Positions 7,926 through 17,341 of a DNA stretch of 64,000 bases are shown here, in pieces. Under the pieces are notes generated by a model, which had not been told where the DNA came from, ran no database searches, and saw only the letters and a list, made by a program, of their open reading frames with translations. The translations under genes and the position numbers were made by a program. The first letter of the stretch is position 1. Each line of letters begins with the position of its first letter. The DNA is from Arthrobacter sp. StoSoilB22 (GTDB lineage Bacteria; Actinomycetota; Actinomycetes; Actinomycetales; Micrococcaceae), in contig NZ_AP024652.1 of NCBI RefSeq assembly GCF_019977315.1, forward strand, positions 124,001-188,000. The letters are read 5' to 3'.

Positions 7926-8561
7926 TCAGTCAAGCGCCGTGCGGCGCGTCAGTACGACGGCGGGCAGCGCACCTGCCGCCGCCCGCGCGGCGTCGGGTAT
8001 TCCGGCGTCCTGCATGGCCCCTTGGATGACTAGGACCAAAGGGGCGGGGTGGTTGTTGGAGGCAAAGACCCAGAAGGTGCCGCGGGCCTGGAAAACCACC
8101 GCAAACTGGCCTCCGGCGCCCAGAGAAACCTTGCTGCGTGCCACGAGTCTGTGATCGGGGTCGGTGCCATCGATGGTGGTGACAGCTTTGATGCTGCCGG
8201 GCACCACGTCATTCCAGCGGAGCACCAAAGTGGTGTGTTTCTGCGAGTACTTGGCCACCACCCCGGCATCAAACACCAAGAGTTTGCGGAAACTCCCCAG
8301 GAAGGTCATGGACCACAGCAGCAGGCCGGTCAGGATGCTCGTCAACGCAAAGAAGGCGGGATCGTTGAAGTGTCCGGCCTCCCGAGTGGAGCGGATGGGA
8401 CTGATGAACTCAGCCACCGTTCCGAAGACGAAACCCACAACAAGGCAGGGGAGTAGGACCTTCCAGAAGATCTTGCGCGAGGAGGCTACATAGCGGAGCC
8501 GCCCCAGTTCAGGGCCGAGCCTGCGCTCAACCCGGCGAACCAGCCAGTTACGGCCGTGCAT
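7926..8561 (-). CDS. Hypothetical membrane protein with two transmembrane segments
   Basis: The 211-aa protein has a basic N-terminus, then hydrophobic segments VLLPCLVVGFVFGTVAEF (about 35-52) and FFALTSILTGLLLWSMTFLG (about 71-90). A soluble beta-rich tail (about 95-205) follows, with WNDVVPGSIKAV and FWVFASNN. That tail resembles a PH-like fold, but I would not name a family. The gene overlaps the RDD gene stop by 14 bp, so the pair is probably cotranscribed. Function unknown. Confidence 0.65.
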   Translation of the reverse strand: MHGRNWLVRRVERRLGPELGRLRYVASSRKIFWKVLLPCLVVGFVFGTVAEFISPIRSTREAGHFNDPAFFALTSILTGLLLWSMTFLGSFRKLLVFDAGVVAKYSQKHTTLVLRWNDVVPGSIKAVTTIDGTDPDHRLVARSKVSLGAGGQFAVVFQARGTFWVFASNNHPAPLVLVIQGAMQDAGIPDAARAAAGALPAVVLTRRTALD

Positions 8562-9183
8562 CCGGGCGCTGGCCGTAAAGGTTGGGCAGGTTCTGCCGCT
8601 CTGCAGCAGCCGCCTGCTCTGCCGCCGCTACCTTGGGGTCCGGGATGGGCTGCTGGCCTTGCGCGATTCCCGAGCGCCGGTCCATGGCTGCAAACTTCGG
8701 GTCCCAGGTGTCATCTCCGCCGCCGCTGATGGCGGAGGCAATGAGCATCACCACGAAGAACGGGAAGAAAGACCAGCAGACGGCGCGCCAACCGCCCAAC
8801 CAGGCTCCCGCCGTCGTGCCGTTCTTGATGCGCACAGAGCGCATACCGCCCGCGGCGTCGCCTACGCTGCCCACGGATCCCCAGATCATGCCGTATATGA
8901 AAAGCCCAACAAACCACAGGACCACGTAGAGCGTCAGCCACAAACCGTCGTTGTATCCCAAGGCCGAGCCGCTGTTCATCATGGCCTCCCGGATCACGAC
9001 GGCGATCACGGCCAGGACCGCGTAGCCCACCAGGAACACCACGGCATCCAACACACGGCCCCAGAAGTGCGCAGTGCCGCTGGCCTTGACGAAGTACGCG
9101 CCGGTGTCCGTGTGGCGGCGGACAGGGCGTCCGGTCAGCGGATCCACCAAGCCGGTGGAAGTTGAGGGTTTAGGAGTGCTCAT
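8548..9183 (-). CDS. RDD family membrane protein
   Basis: The 211-aa protein has the RDD-domain start GRVLDAVVFLVGYAVLAV (the Arg and Asp of the motif) near residues 42-60. Two more hydrophobic segments follow (LTLYVVLWFVGLFIYGMIWG and AVCWSFFPFFVVMLIASAI). Between them is a GSVGSVGDAAGGMRSVRIKN segment typical of the family. A polar, Ala/Gln-rich tail ends the protein. RDD proteins are small membrane proteins, some linked to ion transport; the role here is unknown. It lies 74 bp downstream of the EspG-like gene and overlaps the next membrane gene. Confidence 0.85.
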   Translation of the reverse strand: MSTPKPSTSTGLVDPLTGRPVRRHTDTGAYFVKASGTAHFWGRVLDAVVFLVGYAVLAVIAVVIREAMMNSGSALGYNDGLWLTLYVVLWFVGLFIYGMIWGSVGSVGDAAGGMRSVRIKNGTTAGAWLGGWRAVCWSFFPFFVVMLIASAISGGGDDTWDPKFAAMDRRSGIAQGQQPIPDPKVAAAEQAAAAERQNLPNLYGQRPDARP

Positions 9184-9257
9184 GAGGGGCTTTCAGCTCG
9201 ACGGCGGGATGCGGCTTTGGACGGCACGTTTTGGAGCGGAACGTCAGGACCGGAACG

Positions 9258-10064
9258 TCAGGCCAGCCCGGCCAGTCCGCCCAGGACGCGGGCCAAGGAA
9301 GGGGCGGAAGTTTCCTGCAACTCGAAGGTCACGGCTCCGCCCTGCTCCGGCAGATCGGATTCCGGCGCGCCCTCCACACGAGGAGTCAGCACGTGGACGC
9401 CGGACGGGCCGGTATACACAGTGACGGTGGGGAAATCGTTGGTGTCGGAGTTGAATGCCACCACGTTGCTTGCGGCTTGGGTGTCAGCCAAGGCTGTGGC
9501 TGCGTGGGCCTCGAATTGGGCCTCCGTGTAGAGGGCAGGGTCCGAGTCGCGCGCGGCAGCCTTTTCCGGGTCCACGAATTCAGCCAGGCGCGGTACCAGT
9601 TGTTCGCGGGTGATCACCGTGAAGCCGTGCAGTCCGCTCTCGTCCACTTCCTCCAGCAGTACGCCGTCGTCGTGGAGGTAGCTGTAGAGCCAACGCTTGC
9701 CGGTGGAGACGGTGCGCTCCACGGATACGATGCTGCTTCCGCTGCGGCGGAGGGTGAGTGCGCCCGTGATTTCCTCGGTGGCGTGCAGCCGCGAGGGTTC
9801 AGTTTCGCCCTCGAAGACCACCGGGTACACGAGTTCCTTGGCCAGCAGGCCGCGCAGGGCAATAGCGCACATGAGCTCCTTGCTGGCGTCCTGGGCCGAA
9901 AGCCACGGCAGGGCCACCAGCTGTTCGTGCTGAACGCCGTCCAGTGCCACAATCTCTTCATCGGTCAGTGTGGGCAATGGCGCTCCGATTGCACTGGCCG
10001 AAGCCAGGACCTTCGCTGCGGCCTCAATGTCCCGCTGGGTCCATTTCATGGTGCTGGTGGTCAT
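9258..10064 (-). CDS. EspG-like (type VII secretion chaperone-like) hypothetical protein
   Basis: The 268-aa soluble protein has an N-terminal helical region with ALRGLLAKELVYPV, then a beta-rich core with SGSSIVSVERTV and a YSYLHDDGVLLEEVDESGLH segment. This overall pattern reminds me of EspG-type proteins, which bind WXG/PE/PPE substrates before secretion, but similarity is weak and I saw no diagnostic motif. The stronger argument is context: its ATG overlaps the stop of a WXG100-like gene (shared ATGA), so the two products are made together. Function otherwise unproven. Confidence 0.5.
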   Translation of the reverse strand: MTTSTMKWTQRDIEAAAKVLASASAIGAPLPTLTDEEIVALDGVQHEQLVALPWLSAQDASKELMCAIALRGLLAKELVYPVVFEGETEPSRLHATEEITGALTLRRSGSSIVSVERTVSTGKRWLYSYLHDDGVLLEEVDESGLHGFTVITREQLVPRLAEFVDPEKAAARDSDPALYTEAQFEAHAATALADTQAASNVVAFNSDTNDFPTVTVYTGPSGVHVLTPRVEGAPESDLPEQGGAVTFELQETSAPSLARVLGGLAGLA

Positions 10065-11041
10065 CCGAATATCCCTCCGACAAAGTTTCCGACTGACTTG
10101 GCGGCGTCACTGACCCCGTCTGCCACCTTACTGCCTACGTCCTTCGCGAAGCCCGCCACCTCCTTGGCGCCGTCGGCAATGTAGCTGCCCGGGTTGCGGG
10201 CGAAGTTGCTGATGGAGTCCCAGTTGTCGGCCACGAGGTTGCCCAAAGCCCAGGCTCCGGCAACAATGCCGGCGCCGATCACGATCGGAGCACCGATCGG
10301 GCCCAGCAGGGCTGCGCCACCGGCCGTCATGAGCATGATGCTGCCAACGCCACCCACGACGGACAGTCCGCCGGCCACGCGATCGCCGGTCCCGCGCCAA
10401 CCGTCGTGCTGGGGGTTGATCATGTCGCTGATGCCGCCAACGATGTTCAGCGGTGCCGCCAGCGCTCCGGCTATCCGGAGGCCTTTGGAGAACTTGCTGG
10501 CGTCCTGGAATGCCTGGCTGTAGGGGATGCTGGCCCTGGCGTCGTTGAGGACGTCGGTGACTTTCTCACCGTTGCGCAGCGCGGTCATGGCGTCCCGGAT
10601 GACGGTCCCGCCTGCCCGCCAGTTGGTCAGGACTTCGCGGGTCTTCACCCATTCGGCGTTGCCAAGCTTGAGGTATTTGTACGCCGTCCACAGCGGGGCG
10701 GCCAGTCCTTTGACGCCCATTGCTGTGTCATAGACGTCCTTGAGAACACCCACCGAGGTGCCGGAGCCGTCATTGTGGCTGGCGAATTCCTGCTGGTTGG
10801 CGTGCTTCTTCAGCTGGCTCGCGTTCTCACGGAGCATGTTGGCGGCCTTGACCAGGCTCTGCCGGTGCTGGGAGTTCCAATCACCCTTGAACACGGTGGC
10901 ATCGCGGCCTTGCCATGCCGTGGTGGAGTTGATCGCGTTGGACAACTGTGTGCTTTGCAGGCTGATGGCGTCGGCAGCTTTGCCCATCACGCCTGCCAGA
11001 CTGCGAAGCTGCGCTATGTCCGCGCCATAGAACCCAGCCAT
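10061..11041 (-). CDS. WXG100-like N-terminal domain protein (possible type VII secreted effector)
   Basis: The ATG at 11041 is chosen because AGGGGG lies 7 bases before it; a longer reading frame exists upstream without a good ribosome site. The 326-aa product starts with a helical region of WXG100 length. Its hairpin contains TTAWQGRDATVFKGDW (W-x-G: WQG, residues about 45-60), the mark of ESX/type VII substrates. The middle (95-210) is helical. The C-terminal third is Gly/Ala-rich and strongly hydrophobic (about 220-275), followed by amphipathic repeats of SKVADGVSDAAKSVGNFVGG type. That fits a membrane-inserting effector, but no toxin domain is recognised. No ESX core genes are in the window. 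Confidence 0.6.
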   Translation of the reverse strand: MAGFYGADIAQLRSLAGVMGKAADAISLQSTQLSNAINSTTAWQGRDATVFKGDWNSQHRQSLVKAANMLRENASQLKKHANQQEFASHNDGSGTSVGVLKDVYDTAMGVKGLAAPLWTAYKYLKLGNAEWVKTREVLTNWRAGGTVIRDAMTALRNGEKVTDVLNDARASIPYSQAFQDASKFSKGLRIAGALAAPLNIVGGISDMINPQHDGWRGTGDRVAGGLSVVGGVGSIMLMTAGGAALLGPIGAPIVIGAGIVAGAWALGNLVADNWDSISNFARNPGSYIADGAKEVAGFAKDVGSKVADGVSDAAKSVGNFVGGIFG

Positions 11042-11133
11042 GTGGAACCCCCTGTAAACAAGCATCGAAAAGTCTCGTCCCAGCCTAAAGGGACCTGCGA
11101 GCTGCCGCGATGGGGAGACATGCCCATGTGCAT

Positions 11134-11189
11134 AAAAAAGAACGACGGCGGCCGGTGCGGTTCGCAGGGAACCGCACCAACCGCCGTCG
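11134..11189 (-). terminator. Rho-independent terminator for ppa
   Basis: On the reverse strand GACGGCGG and GGTGCGGTTC pair with GAACCGCACC and CCGCCGTC in a long GC-rich hairpin (two short bulges). A TTCTTTTTT tract follows (plus-strand 11134-11142). It lies downstream of ppa on the same strand. Confidence 0.85.
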
Positions 11190-11191
11190 GG

Positions 11192-11258
11192 ACCCAACTG
11201 AGTCGCATTAATGCGCGTTTTGACCGCTCAAAACGCGCTTAACTGCGACTCGGTTGGG
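11192..11258. repeat. Long intergenic palindrome, family 1 copy 2
   Basis: Left ACCCAACTGAGTCGCA matches right TGCGACTCGGTTGGG with one change, around GCGCGTTTTGA and TCAAAACGCGC. It sits between the ppa stop and the ppa terminator, so ppa mRNA would end in two consecutive hairpins. Copies 1 and 3 are at 6695-6762 and 53066-53131. Confidence 0.8.
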
Positions 11259-11264
11259 GAAGAA

Positions 11265-11756
11265 TCAGTGTCCGGCAGCCGGGACGTAGCGCTTGATGGA
11301 AGCTTCCAGCTCGGCTTCGGCAGCGGCACGGTCGCCCCAGCCTTCAGCCTTGACCCACTTGCCCGGCTCAAGGTCCTTGTAGCGGGTGAAGAAGTGCTCG
11401 ATTTCCTTGATCAGGAATTCGCTGACGTCGCTGACTTCCTGGATGTGGTCGAAACGTGCGTCCACGGGAACGCAGAGGACCTTGGCATCTCCGCCGCCGT
11501 CGTCGGTCATGTTGAACACGCCGATGGGGCGGGACTCAACAATGACGCCCGGGTGGAGATCGAAGTCCTGCAGGAGCACCAATGCGTCCAACGGGTCGCC
11601 GTCTTCGCCCAGGGTGTTCTCGAAGAAACCGTAGTGCGTGGGGTACTGCATGGAGGTGAACAGGACGCGGTCCAGGCGGACACGGCCGGTTTCGTGGTCA
11701 ACTTCGTACTTGACGCGCGATCCCTTGGGGATCTCGATGGTCACGTCGTGCTTCAT
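11265..11756 (-). CDS. ppa: Inorganic pyrophosphatase
   Basis: The 163-aa protein is a family I pyrophosphatase, which hydrolyses diphosphate to two phosphates and drives biosynthetic reactions. The sequence has [17 protein letters not shown] at the N-terminus, [11 protein letters not shown], and the metal-binding signature GDPLDALVL near residue 52, plus [17 protein letters not shown]. The ATG at 11756 is preferred over the longer frame because AAGGAG lies 8 bases before it, and [12 protein letters not shown] is the usual family start. Family 1 palindrome and a strong terminator follow. It is a cytosolic housekeeping enzyme, divergent from dacB. Confidence 0.97.
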   Translation of the reverse strand: MKHDVTIEIPKGSRVKYEVDHETGRVRLDRVLFTSMQYPTHYGFFENTLGEDGDPLDALVLLQDFDLHPGVIVESRPIGVFNMTDDGGGDAKVLCVPVDARFDHIQEVSDVSEFLIKEIEHFFTRYKDLEPGKWVKAEGWGDRAAAEAELEASIKRYVPAAGH

Positions 11757-11900
11757 GGAATGCTCCTTGACGGGTGTGGGTGGGGCGCGGCAGGCAAAAG
11801 CACGGCCGGCGCCGCCGACTACTATTGAGGATATAGCGAGAGGCCCGGGTTTCTTGAACCGGCGGGGACATTTCAGGACTGACAGGACCAAGCAACTTCC

Positions 11901-13349
11901 ATGATGGGCGTGAAAAACGGGGGTGCCCGCAAGCGGGGTACGCCGGTGTGGGGGCGCTTTGCATGGCCGCTGCTACTGACCACAGTTTTGTTATGCCTTG
12001 GCGCCGTAGTGGTGGTGGGGATGTTTCCGGGCCTGATCACTGTCCCGAAGCCCATGCCTGCAGTTCCCGCCTGGCATAAGGTGCCGGACCGTCTATCCGA
12101 CGTCAACAGTGTGCTTCCCTTGGATGCGAAGGCTCCTATTCCTGTGCCTGCCCAGGTGGCAAAACTCCTCAACGCCACGCTCACACCGGATGGTGCCGGC
12201 AGCATCAGCGGCGTGGTGATGGACGCCTCCACGGGCCAAGTCCTTTTTGATCGCGACGCCAACGCCAACCGCATCCCGGCCTCGAACATGAAGCTGCTGA
12301 CCGCCGTCGCCGCGCTAACGGCGCTGGGCCCAGAGTCCCGGTTCACCACCCGCGTGCTCGCATCCGACAATCCCTCAACAGTGGTGCTGACCGGGGGAGG
12401 GGATGTGCTGCTGGGTTCCGGCGCCTCCGAACCCTCAGCCGTTCTTGGCCGTGCCGACCTGGCATCGTTGGCTGCGGACACGGCCGCCGCTCTGGCTTCG
12501 GCCGGTGTGAACGGACCGATTACCGTACAAGTTGACGACTCACTCTTCAGCGGCGCGCCCCTTAATCCCGCCTGGAGCCTGGACGACGTCGCTGCCGGCG
12601 AAACCGCGCCCCTGTTTTCCTTGGCGTTGAACTCCGGCCGCTATAACCCTGAGGTTTTGACCGGTCCCCGACCCCAGGATTCCGCCATCACCACCGCCCA
12701 GGCGTTCGCCGATCAGTTGGCGGCCGCGGGCGTCCCGGTGAGTCCCGGCGTAGAACGCGGCAAAGGCCTCCCCGCCAAGGTGTTGGCTGCTGCTGAGTCG
12801 GCCACCGTCAGCGAGCAAGTGGACCTCATGCTCGAGTCTTCGGACAACTTCCTCGCCGAAGCGTTGGGGCGCATGACCGCTTTGGCGTCCGGCCAGGCAG
12901 GGACGTACGACGGCGCCACTGCAGCCGTGCGGCAAAGGCTGGGGGAGCTGGGGATCGCCACGGATTCGATGCAGTTGGCTGACGTTTCCGGCCTGGCCTT
13001 GGAGAATCAGGTCACCGCCCACCAGTTTGCCGAGGTTGTCCGTGCCATCACCAGCGGACCTGACCCTGCCCTACGGACAGCGCTCGATGGGTTTCCGGTA
13101 GCCGGACTTACCGGAACCCTGGATAACAGGTATGTGGACGCCGGCACGTCCGAGGGCGCCGGGCTGGTACGCGCTAAGACCGGGACGTTGAATACCGTGC
13201 TCGCATTGAGCGGTTACGTTGTGGACGCTGATGGCCGGCTGCTGGTGTTTTCGTTCATCGGCAATGGGCTGGATCCCGGAGCCGCGGGCAACAAGGTGGC
13301 CTTGGACCGCTCTGCGTCGGTGCTTGCCGCGTGCGGCTGCCAAGGCTGA
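11901..13349 (+). CDS. dacB: D-alanyl-D-alanine carboxypeptidase/endopeptidase (PBP4, S13 family)
   Basis: The 482-aa protein starts with basic residues and a hydrophobic segment (about 20-41), an uncleaved or cleaved export signal. The penicillin-binding motifs appear in order: SNMK (nucleophile Ser about 128), SSDN near 313 and KTG near 425. These define the S13 peptidases that trim or cleave peptidoglycan cross-links outside the cell. The gene is divergent from ppa and is followed 48 bp on by a DUF2342 zincin, then tilS and hpt, a common actinobacterial order. Start may be either of two adjacent ATGs (11901 or 11904). Confidence 0.93.
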   Translation: MMGVKNGGARKRGTPVWGRFAWPLLLTTVLLCLGAVVVVGMFPGLITVPKPMPAVPAWHKVPDRLSDVNSVLPLDAKAPIPVPAQVAKLLNATLTPDGAGSISGVVMDASTGQVLFDRDANANRIPASNMKLLTAVAALTALGPESRFTTRVLASDNPSTVVLTGGGDVLLGSGASEPSAVLGRADLASLAADTAAALASAGVNGPITVQVDDSLFSGAPLNPAWSLDDVAAGETAPLFSLALNSGRYNPEVLTGPRPQDSAITTAQAFADQLAAAGVPVSPGVERGKGLPAKVLAAAESATVSEQVDLMLESSDNFLAEALGRMTALASGQAGTYDGATAAVRQRLGELGIATDSMQLADVSGLALENQVTAHQFAEVVRAITSGPDPALRTALDGFPVAGLTGTLDNRYVDAGTSEGAGLVRAKTGTLNTVLALSGYVVDADGRLLVFSFIGNGLDPGAAGNKVALDRSASVLAACGCQG

Positions 13350-13397
13350 ATCCTCAGCGCGGAGCGAACTTAAGGCTCACTGTCAGAGACGTGTGGT

Positions 13398-14531
13398 GTG
13401 ATGGACCGTATGGTGTCATCTGCCCGCGATTCGTCAGCAGGGGCCCCGGCCCTGATCAATTGGGACCTGGCCGCCTCTACGGCTGCCCGGCTTGCCCCTC
13501 CAGGTCCGGAGCTTAGCGCCGGGGAAATCGGCAAGGCCGTGGATAATCTGCGCTTCAACGCGGATATCTCCGTCCCGCACGTGCACGACATCACCGGCTT
13601 GGATGCCGCGAAGGACCTGCGCGATTCGCACGTCCTGGTGGTGGACAGGGCCTCATGGTCCAAGGCCAACACGCAAAGTTTCTCAGTGATGCTCCAGCCC
13701 GCCCTGGAGAAGATGCTGGAGAGCCGCAGCGGGGTGGCAATGACCCCGGCTGCGACTGCTGCCAGCGGCGCCATCACTGGCACTCAACTCGGTGCCGTGC
13801 TGGCGTTCCTCTCCAGTAAAGTCCTCGGCCAGTACGACCCTTTTGCTGCGCTGGCCCCGGATTCGAATGTTCCCCCGGGCGGCCGACTCTTGCTGGTGGC
13901 GCCCAACATCATCTCCGTGGAGCGCGAACTCAACGTCCACCCGGACGACTTCCGTCTCTGGGTATGCCTGCATGAACAGACCCACCGGGTCCAGTTCGCG
14001 GCTGCGCCTTGGCTCCGGCACCACATGCTGGATGAGATCGAGAAGCTCAGCGGCAATCTTCTGGGCAACATGGATACGTTGGTTGAACGCGCCGGCGCTG
14101 TGGCCAAGTCACTGCGCGACCGTAACCCTTCCGAGAAGACGCCAGGCCGTGGCGCCATCCTGGATCTCCTCCAGAACCCGGAGGAAAAGGCGTCCCTCTC
14201 CCACATCACGGCTGTCATGAGCTTGCTCGAAGGTCACGCCAACGTGGTGATGGATGCCGTGGATTCGAGCATCGTCCCCTCCGTGAGGACCATCCGCCAG
14301 CGCTTCAACGAACGGGGCAAGGACCGCGGCGTGGTGGAGAAGTTCATCCGCAACCTCCTCGGCCTGGACGCCAAGATGCGCCAGTACACCGATGGCGCCA
14401 AGTTCGTCCGCGAAGTAGTTGCCGTGGCCGGCATGGAGGGCTTCAACCGGGTGTGGGAGTCCGCCGAGTACCTCCCCACCGAAGAAGAGATCCACAACTC
14501 CAAGCTGTGGCTTGAGCGGATGGGACTTTGA
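13398..14531 (+). CDS. DUF2342 zinc-dependent metalloprotease-like protein (F420-associated family)
   Basis: The 377-aa product contains LHEQTHRVQF near residue 193, an HEXXH zinc motif, and a downstream LLEGHANVVMDAV segment that could supply another ligand. It matches the actinobacterial family annotated either as zinc-dependent metalloprotease or as coenzyme F420 biosynthesis-associated. No enzyme activity is established that I know of. The start is GTG 13398 or ATG 13401, both with weak ribosome sites. The stop overlaps the tilS start, so the two are translated together. Confidence 0.85.
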   Translation: MMDRMVSSARDSSAGAPALINWDLAASTAARLAPPGPELSAGEIGKAVDNLRFNADISVPHVHDITGLDAAKDLRDSHVLVVDRASWSKANTQSFSVMLQPALEKMLESRSGVAMTPAATAASGAITGTQLGAVLAFLSSKVLGQYDPFAALAPDSNVPPGGRLLLVAPNIISVERELNVHPDDFRLWVCLHEQTHRVQFAAAPWLRHHMLDEIEKLSGNLLGNMDTLVERAGAVAKSLRDRNPSEKTPGRGAILDLLQNPEEKASLSHITAVMSLLEGHANVVMDAVDSSIVPSVRTIRQRFNERGKDRGVVEKFIRNLLGLDAKMRQYTDGAKFVREVVAVAGMEGFNRVWESAEYLPTEEEIHNSKLWLERMGL

Positions 14532-15715
14532 GCGTTCCTGTTGGTTCTGGTGGTACCGCCAGCGGGTCCGCTGTGGGCGCTGTAGCCAAGGGTCGACGTC
14601 GGCCCGGGCGTTTGGCGCCTGTCGTCGGCAAGGCGCGGAAGCAATTGCAGAACGCCCTGTCCTCCGCCGGCTATCCCTCACGTGTGCTTGTAGCCTGCAG
14701 TGGAGGCCCGGATTCATTGGCTTTGGCAGCAGTTGCCGCCTACTTTGCCAGGCGGGGCCATGTAGACGGGCATCCAGTGTCCGTGGCGGGCGTAGTGGTG
14801 GATCATCAACTGCAGGCCGGCTCCGCGGAGGTGGCTGCCCGTACCGCTACTGTGCTGCGCGAGCTGGGGCTTTCTCCGGTCGAAGTGCGGACCGTGGAAG
14901 TCGCCGCCACTGGTTTTGGACCGGAAGCCGCAGCCCGGGACGCCCGGCATGCTGCGTTGGAGTCTGCCGCATCCCGGCTGGACTGTGATGCGATCCTGCT
15001 GGGTCACACCTTGGACGATCAGGCCGAACAGGTACTTCTGGGCTTGGCCCGTGGGTCCGGAACACGATCCCTCGCTGGCATGAGGCCCGCACGGGGACGC
15101 CTGCTCCGGCCCTTCTTGGGTCTCCGCCGTGAGGAGACGCTGGAAATTTGCCGGGTGGAGGAGCTCTCCCCCTGGCACGACCCCAGTAATTCCGATCCCG
15201 CCTTTGCCCGCTCCAGGACGCGTGTTGAAGTGATGCCGGTTCTGGAAGAGAAACTCGGCCCGGGTGTTGCAGAATCGCTGGCCCGGACCGCGGCAATCCT
15301 GCAGCAGGACGCGGACTTTCTTGAAGAGCTGGCCAACGAGACCTATCTCTCACTTGTGCAGCGCGTGGACGACGGCGCGTGGTTGCCTGAAGACGCCGTA
15401 CGTGAGCTGCCCGCAGCGCTCAGGTTCCGTGTGATCGCGAAGGCGGCGGCCGACGCCGGCGGTCAACAACCCGGCTACGGGCGCCTCCAAGCTGCGGAAG
15501 CGCTGCTTCGCAGGCAAGGCTCGGCAGGGCCCGTGGAGCTGCCCGGCCACGTCCGTGTGTACCGCCTGTCCCTCAGCGATCTGGAGCAGGAAGGACCTGT
15601 TTCCGCGGGTGCTTTGTCCGCGTTCTCGGCGGGCGCTGCGGCTGATGGCGTTCCCCGACTAGCCCCCCGCTGTGGGAAGCTAGTATTCCGGCATCAGAAA
15701 TCGTCCCAACAGTAG
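14528..15715 (+). CDS. tilS: tRNA(Ile)-lysidine synthase
   Basis: TilS attaches lysine to C34 of the tRNA that reads AUA, changing its identity from methionine to isoleucine. The 395-aa protein has the ATP-pyrophosphatase P-loop SGGPDS at about residues 58-63, [12 protein letters not shown] near 158 and the usual [11 protein letters not shown] segment. The first 40 residues are poorly conserved, and the TTG start at 14528 (overlapping the previous stop) is uncertain; a GTG about 16 codons in is possible. hpt follows, as in most actinobacteria. Confidence 0.93.
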   Translation: MSVPVGSGGTASGSAVGAVAKGRRRPGRLAPVVGKARKQLQNALSSAGYPSRVLVACSGGPDSLALAAVAAYFARRGHVDGHPVSVAGVVVDHQLQAGSAEVAARTATVLRELGLSPVEVRTVEVAATGFGPEAAARDARHAALESAASRLDCDAILLGHTLDDQAEQVLLGLARGSGTRSLAGMRPARGRLLRPFLGLRREETLEICRVEELSPWHDPSNSDPAFARSRTRVEVMPVLEEKLGPGVAESLARTAAILQQDADFLEELANETYLSLVQRVDDGAWLPEDAVRELPAALRFRVIAKAAADAGGQQPGYGRLQAAEALLRRQGSAGPVELPGHVRVYRLSLSDLEQEGPVSAGALSAFSAGAAADGVPRLAPRCGKLVFRHQKSSQQ

Positions 15716-15746
15716 CCGCACCCGAGCATCAAAACAGGAGCCATTG

Positions 15747-16298
15747 GTGGATTCAAACGACGTCCAGGCAGATCTCAAGCACGTTCTTTACACCAAAGAG
15801 CAGATCCAAACGCGTATCGCGGAGCTCGCGGCGCAGATCGACAAAGACTACGAAGGCCGCGACATCCTTATTGTCGGTGTCCTCAAGGGTGCTGTCATGG
15901 TCATGGCTGACCTCGCACGTGCGCTGCACAGCCACGTCAGCATGGACTGGATGGCTGTCTCGTCCTACGGTTCGGGCACCCAGTCCTCCGGTGTAGTCCG
16001 GATTCTCAAGGACCTTGACACCGACCTGATGGGCAAGGACGTGCTCATTGTTGAGGACATCATTGACTCCGGCCTGACCTTGTCCTGGCTCAAGTCCAAC
16101 CTTGAATCCCGTGGCACGGCCAGCGTCGAGATCTGCACAGCTTTCCGCAAGCCGACCGCCGCCAAGGTGGAAATCGACGTGAAGTACGTTGGCTACGACA
16201 TCCCCAACGAATTCGTCGTAGGTTACGGCCTCGACTACGCCGAGAAGTACCGCAACCTGGACTTCGTGGGCACCCTGGCCCCGCACGTTTACGAGTAA
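15747..16298 (+). CDS. hpt: Hypoxanthine phosphoribosyltransferase
   Basis: The enzyme salvages hypoxanthine and guanine by transfer to PRPP, giving IMP or GMP. The 183-aa product carries the PRPP-binding signature [17 protein letters not shown] near residue 96 and the [19 protein letters not shown] segment that closes the purine site. The GTG at 15747 is chosen because CAGGAG ends 6 bases before it; a TTG three bases earlier would be too close. It follows tilS. The usual partner ftsH is 2.6 kb further on, separated by an insertion. Confidence 0.95.
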   Translation: MDSNDVQADLKHVLYTKEQIQTRIAELAAQIDKDYEGRDILIVGVLKGAVMVMADLARALHSHVSMDWMAVSSYGSGTQSSGVVRILKDLDTDLMGKDVLIVEDIIDSGLTLSWLKSNLESRGTASVEICTAFRKPTAAKVEIDVKYVGYDIPNEFVVGYGLDYAEKYRNLDFVGTLAPHVYE

Positions 16299-16341
16299 GC
16301 CCTTCCGCTTAGCCCGTTAGCCCTGTTTGTCCTGTTTGTCC

Positions 16342-16407
16342 CGCCGCACCCTTTCCCGCCGTCTGCACCCGTAACCTCTGGTGCGTTTGGCGGGTGTGGG
16401 TGCGGCG
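16342..16407. repeat. Imperfect palindrome, family 2 copy A
   Basis: Left arm CGCCGCACCCTTTCCCGCCG pairs imperfectly with right arm CGGGTGTGGGTGCGGCG around the loop CCGTAACCTCTG. A second copy in the opposite orientation, with the loop reading CCAGAGGTTACGG, is at 18517-18578. The two bracket the lipoprotein and AbiEi-like genes. A 9-bp tandem CCTGTTTGT pair precedes copy A (16322-16339). Confidence 0.65.
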
Positions 16408-16500
16408 TTGGCGCTTAAGGGGTGCGCCCGGCGGGCGCGGGTGCGGTCATAGGGGACCCGAAGCCTGACGCCGCAACGGCTCCTCGCGCTAAACTGGACC

Positions 16501-17328
16501 ATGATTGGTGCTCCCGCCCGTCTCTTGACGTGGCTCGCCGTCATGGCGACTCTTCTCACGGCCTGCACTCCTGCGGTCGATCTCACTGAGACCGATGCCG
16601 GACAGCCCATCGCGTCCTCTTCCGCCATGCCGACTACGGGTGACCTCCAGGCGGTCCCGTCAACGGGCGCCACACAGACCCCTGTGGCACCGCAACCCGC
16701 ACCGCCGCCACCGCCGCCCGCTGTTCCTCAGGCTTTCGCTTTGAACCTCTACCAAGAGGGGGACTTTGTCCCGCAGTACACCTTTGACTGGTGTGTTGCG
16801 GCGAGCATCCAAATGGCACACAACCTCGTCGATGACACCGGCGGCGGAACGTGGGCAACCTCCGCACAGCAAAGCGAGCTGTGGGAGATGGCCCGTGCAC
16901 GGTCATCGAATTCATTCAACGGGGCCAACCCGCGGGGCTGGGCTCAGGTCTTGACCGAGGTTGGAATGGGCCCACATGCGGTGGTCAGCATTGCCACCTA
17001 CGAGGACACGCTGCAGACGGCGGCGCGTGCAATAGCCGAAACCGGGCGGCCTGTAGGGCTCGTCATGTGGAGCGGTCGGCATGCCTGGGTAATGAGTGGC
17101 TTTGAGTCCATGGGTGATCCCACGCAATTCGCGGAGTTCCAAGTGACGGGGATTCGTGTCTTGGATCCGCTCTATCCCCATGGCAGTGGGCAGTGGGGCC
17201 CTTCTCCGGAGCCCAATAGTCTGCTTACTCCGGAGCAGCTTGCCACACAGTTCGTGGTCCGTGAGCCCCGGCGCTGGAGCTCAGACCTGCCCACTGGTTA
17301 CTTGCTGGTGCTCCCGGTCGCGGCCTGA
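16501..17328 (+). CDS. Lipoprotein with C39-like cysteine peptidase fold
   Basis: The 275-aa protein has a lipoprotein signal with lipobox LLTAC (Cys22). A Pro/Thr-rich linker (30-78) with a run of prolines follows. The folded domain (about 80-275) shows a Cys-His-Asp arrangement typical of papain/C39-like proteins: DWCVAAS (Cys98), SGRHAWVMSGF (His194) and VLDPLYP (Asp222). It is probably anchored outside the membrane. Substrate is unknown; such domains can be peptidases or inactive. It is convergent with the AbiEi-like gene 13 bp away, and the pair interrupts the usual hpt-ftsH order. The ATG directly follows a GC-rich region without a clear ribosome site. Confidence 0.75.
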   Translation: MIGAPARLLTWLAVMATLLTACTPAVDLTETDAGQPIASSSAMPTTGDLQAVPSTGATQTPVAPQPAPPPPPPAVPQAFALNLYQEGDFVPQYTFDWCVAASIQMAHNLVDDTGGGTWATSAQQSELWEMARARSSNSFNGANPRGWAQVLTEVGMGPHAVVSIATYEDTLQTAARAIAETGRPVGLVMWSGRHAWVMSGFESMGDPTQFAEFQVTGIRVLDPLYPHGSGQWGPSPEPNSLLTPEQLATQFVVREPRRWSSDLPTGYLLVLPVAA

Positions 17329-17341
17329 TTCAACCGGACTC

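Noticed and set aside
9231..10184. 317-aa open frame antisense to the EspG-like gene
   Set aside because: The reverse-strand gene is coupled to the WXG100-like gene by an ATGA overlap and has natural codon use; this one has neither.
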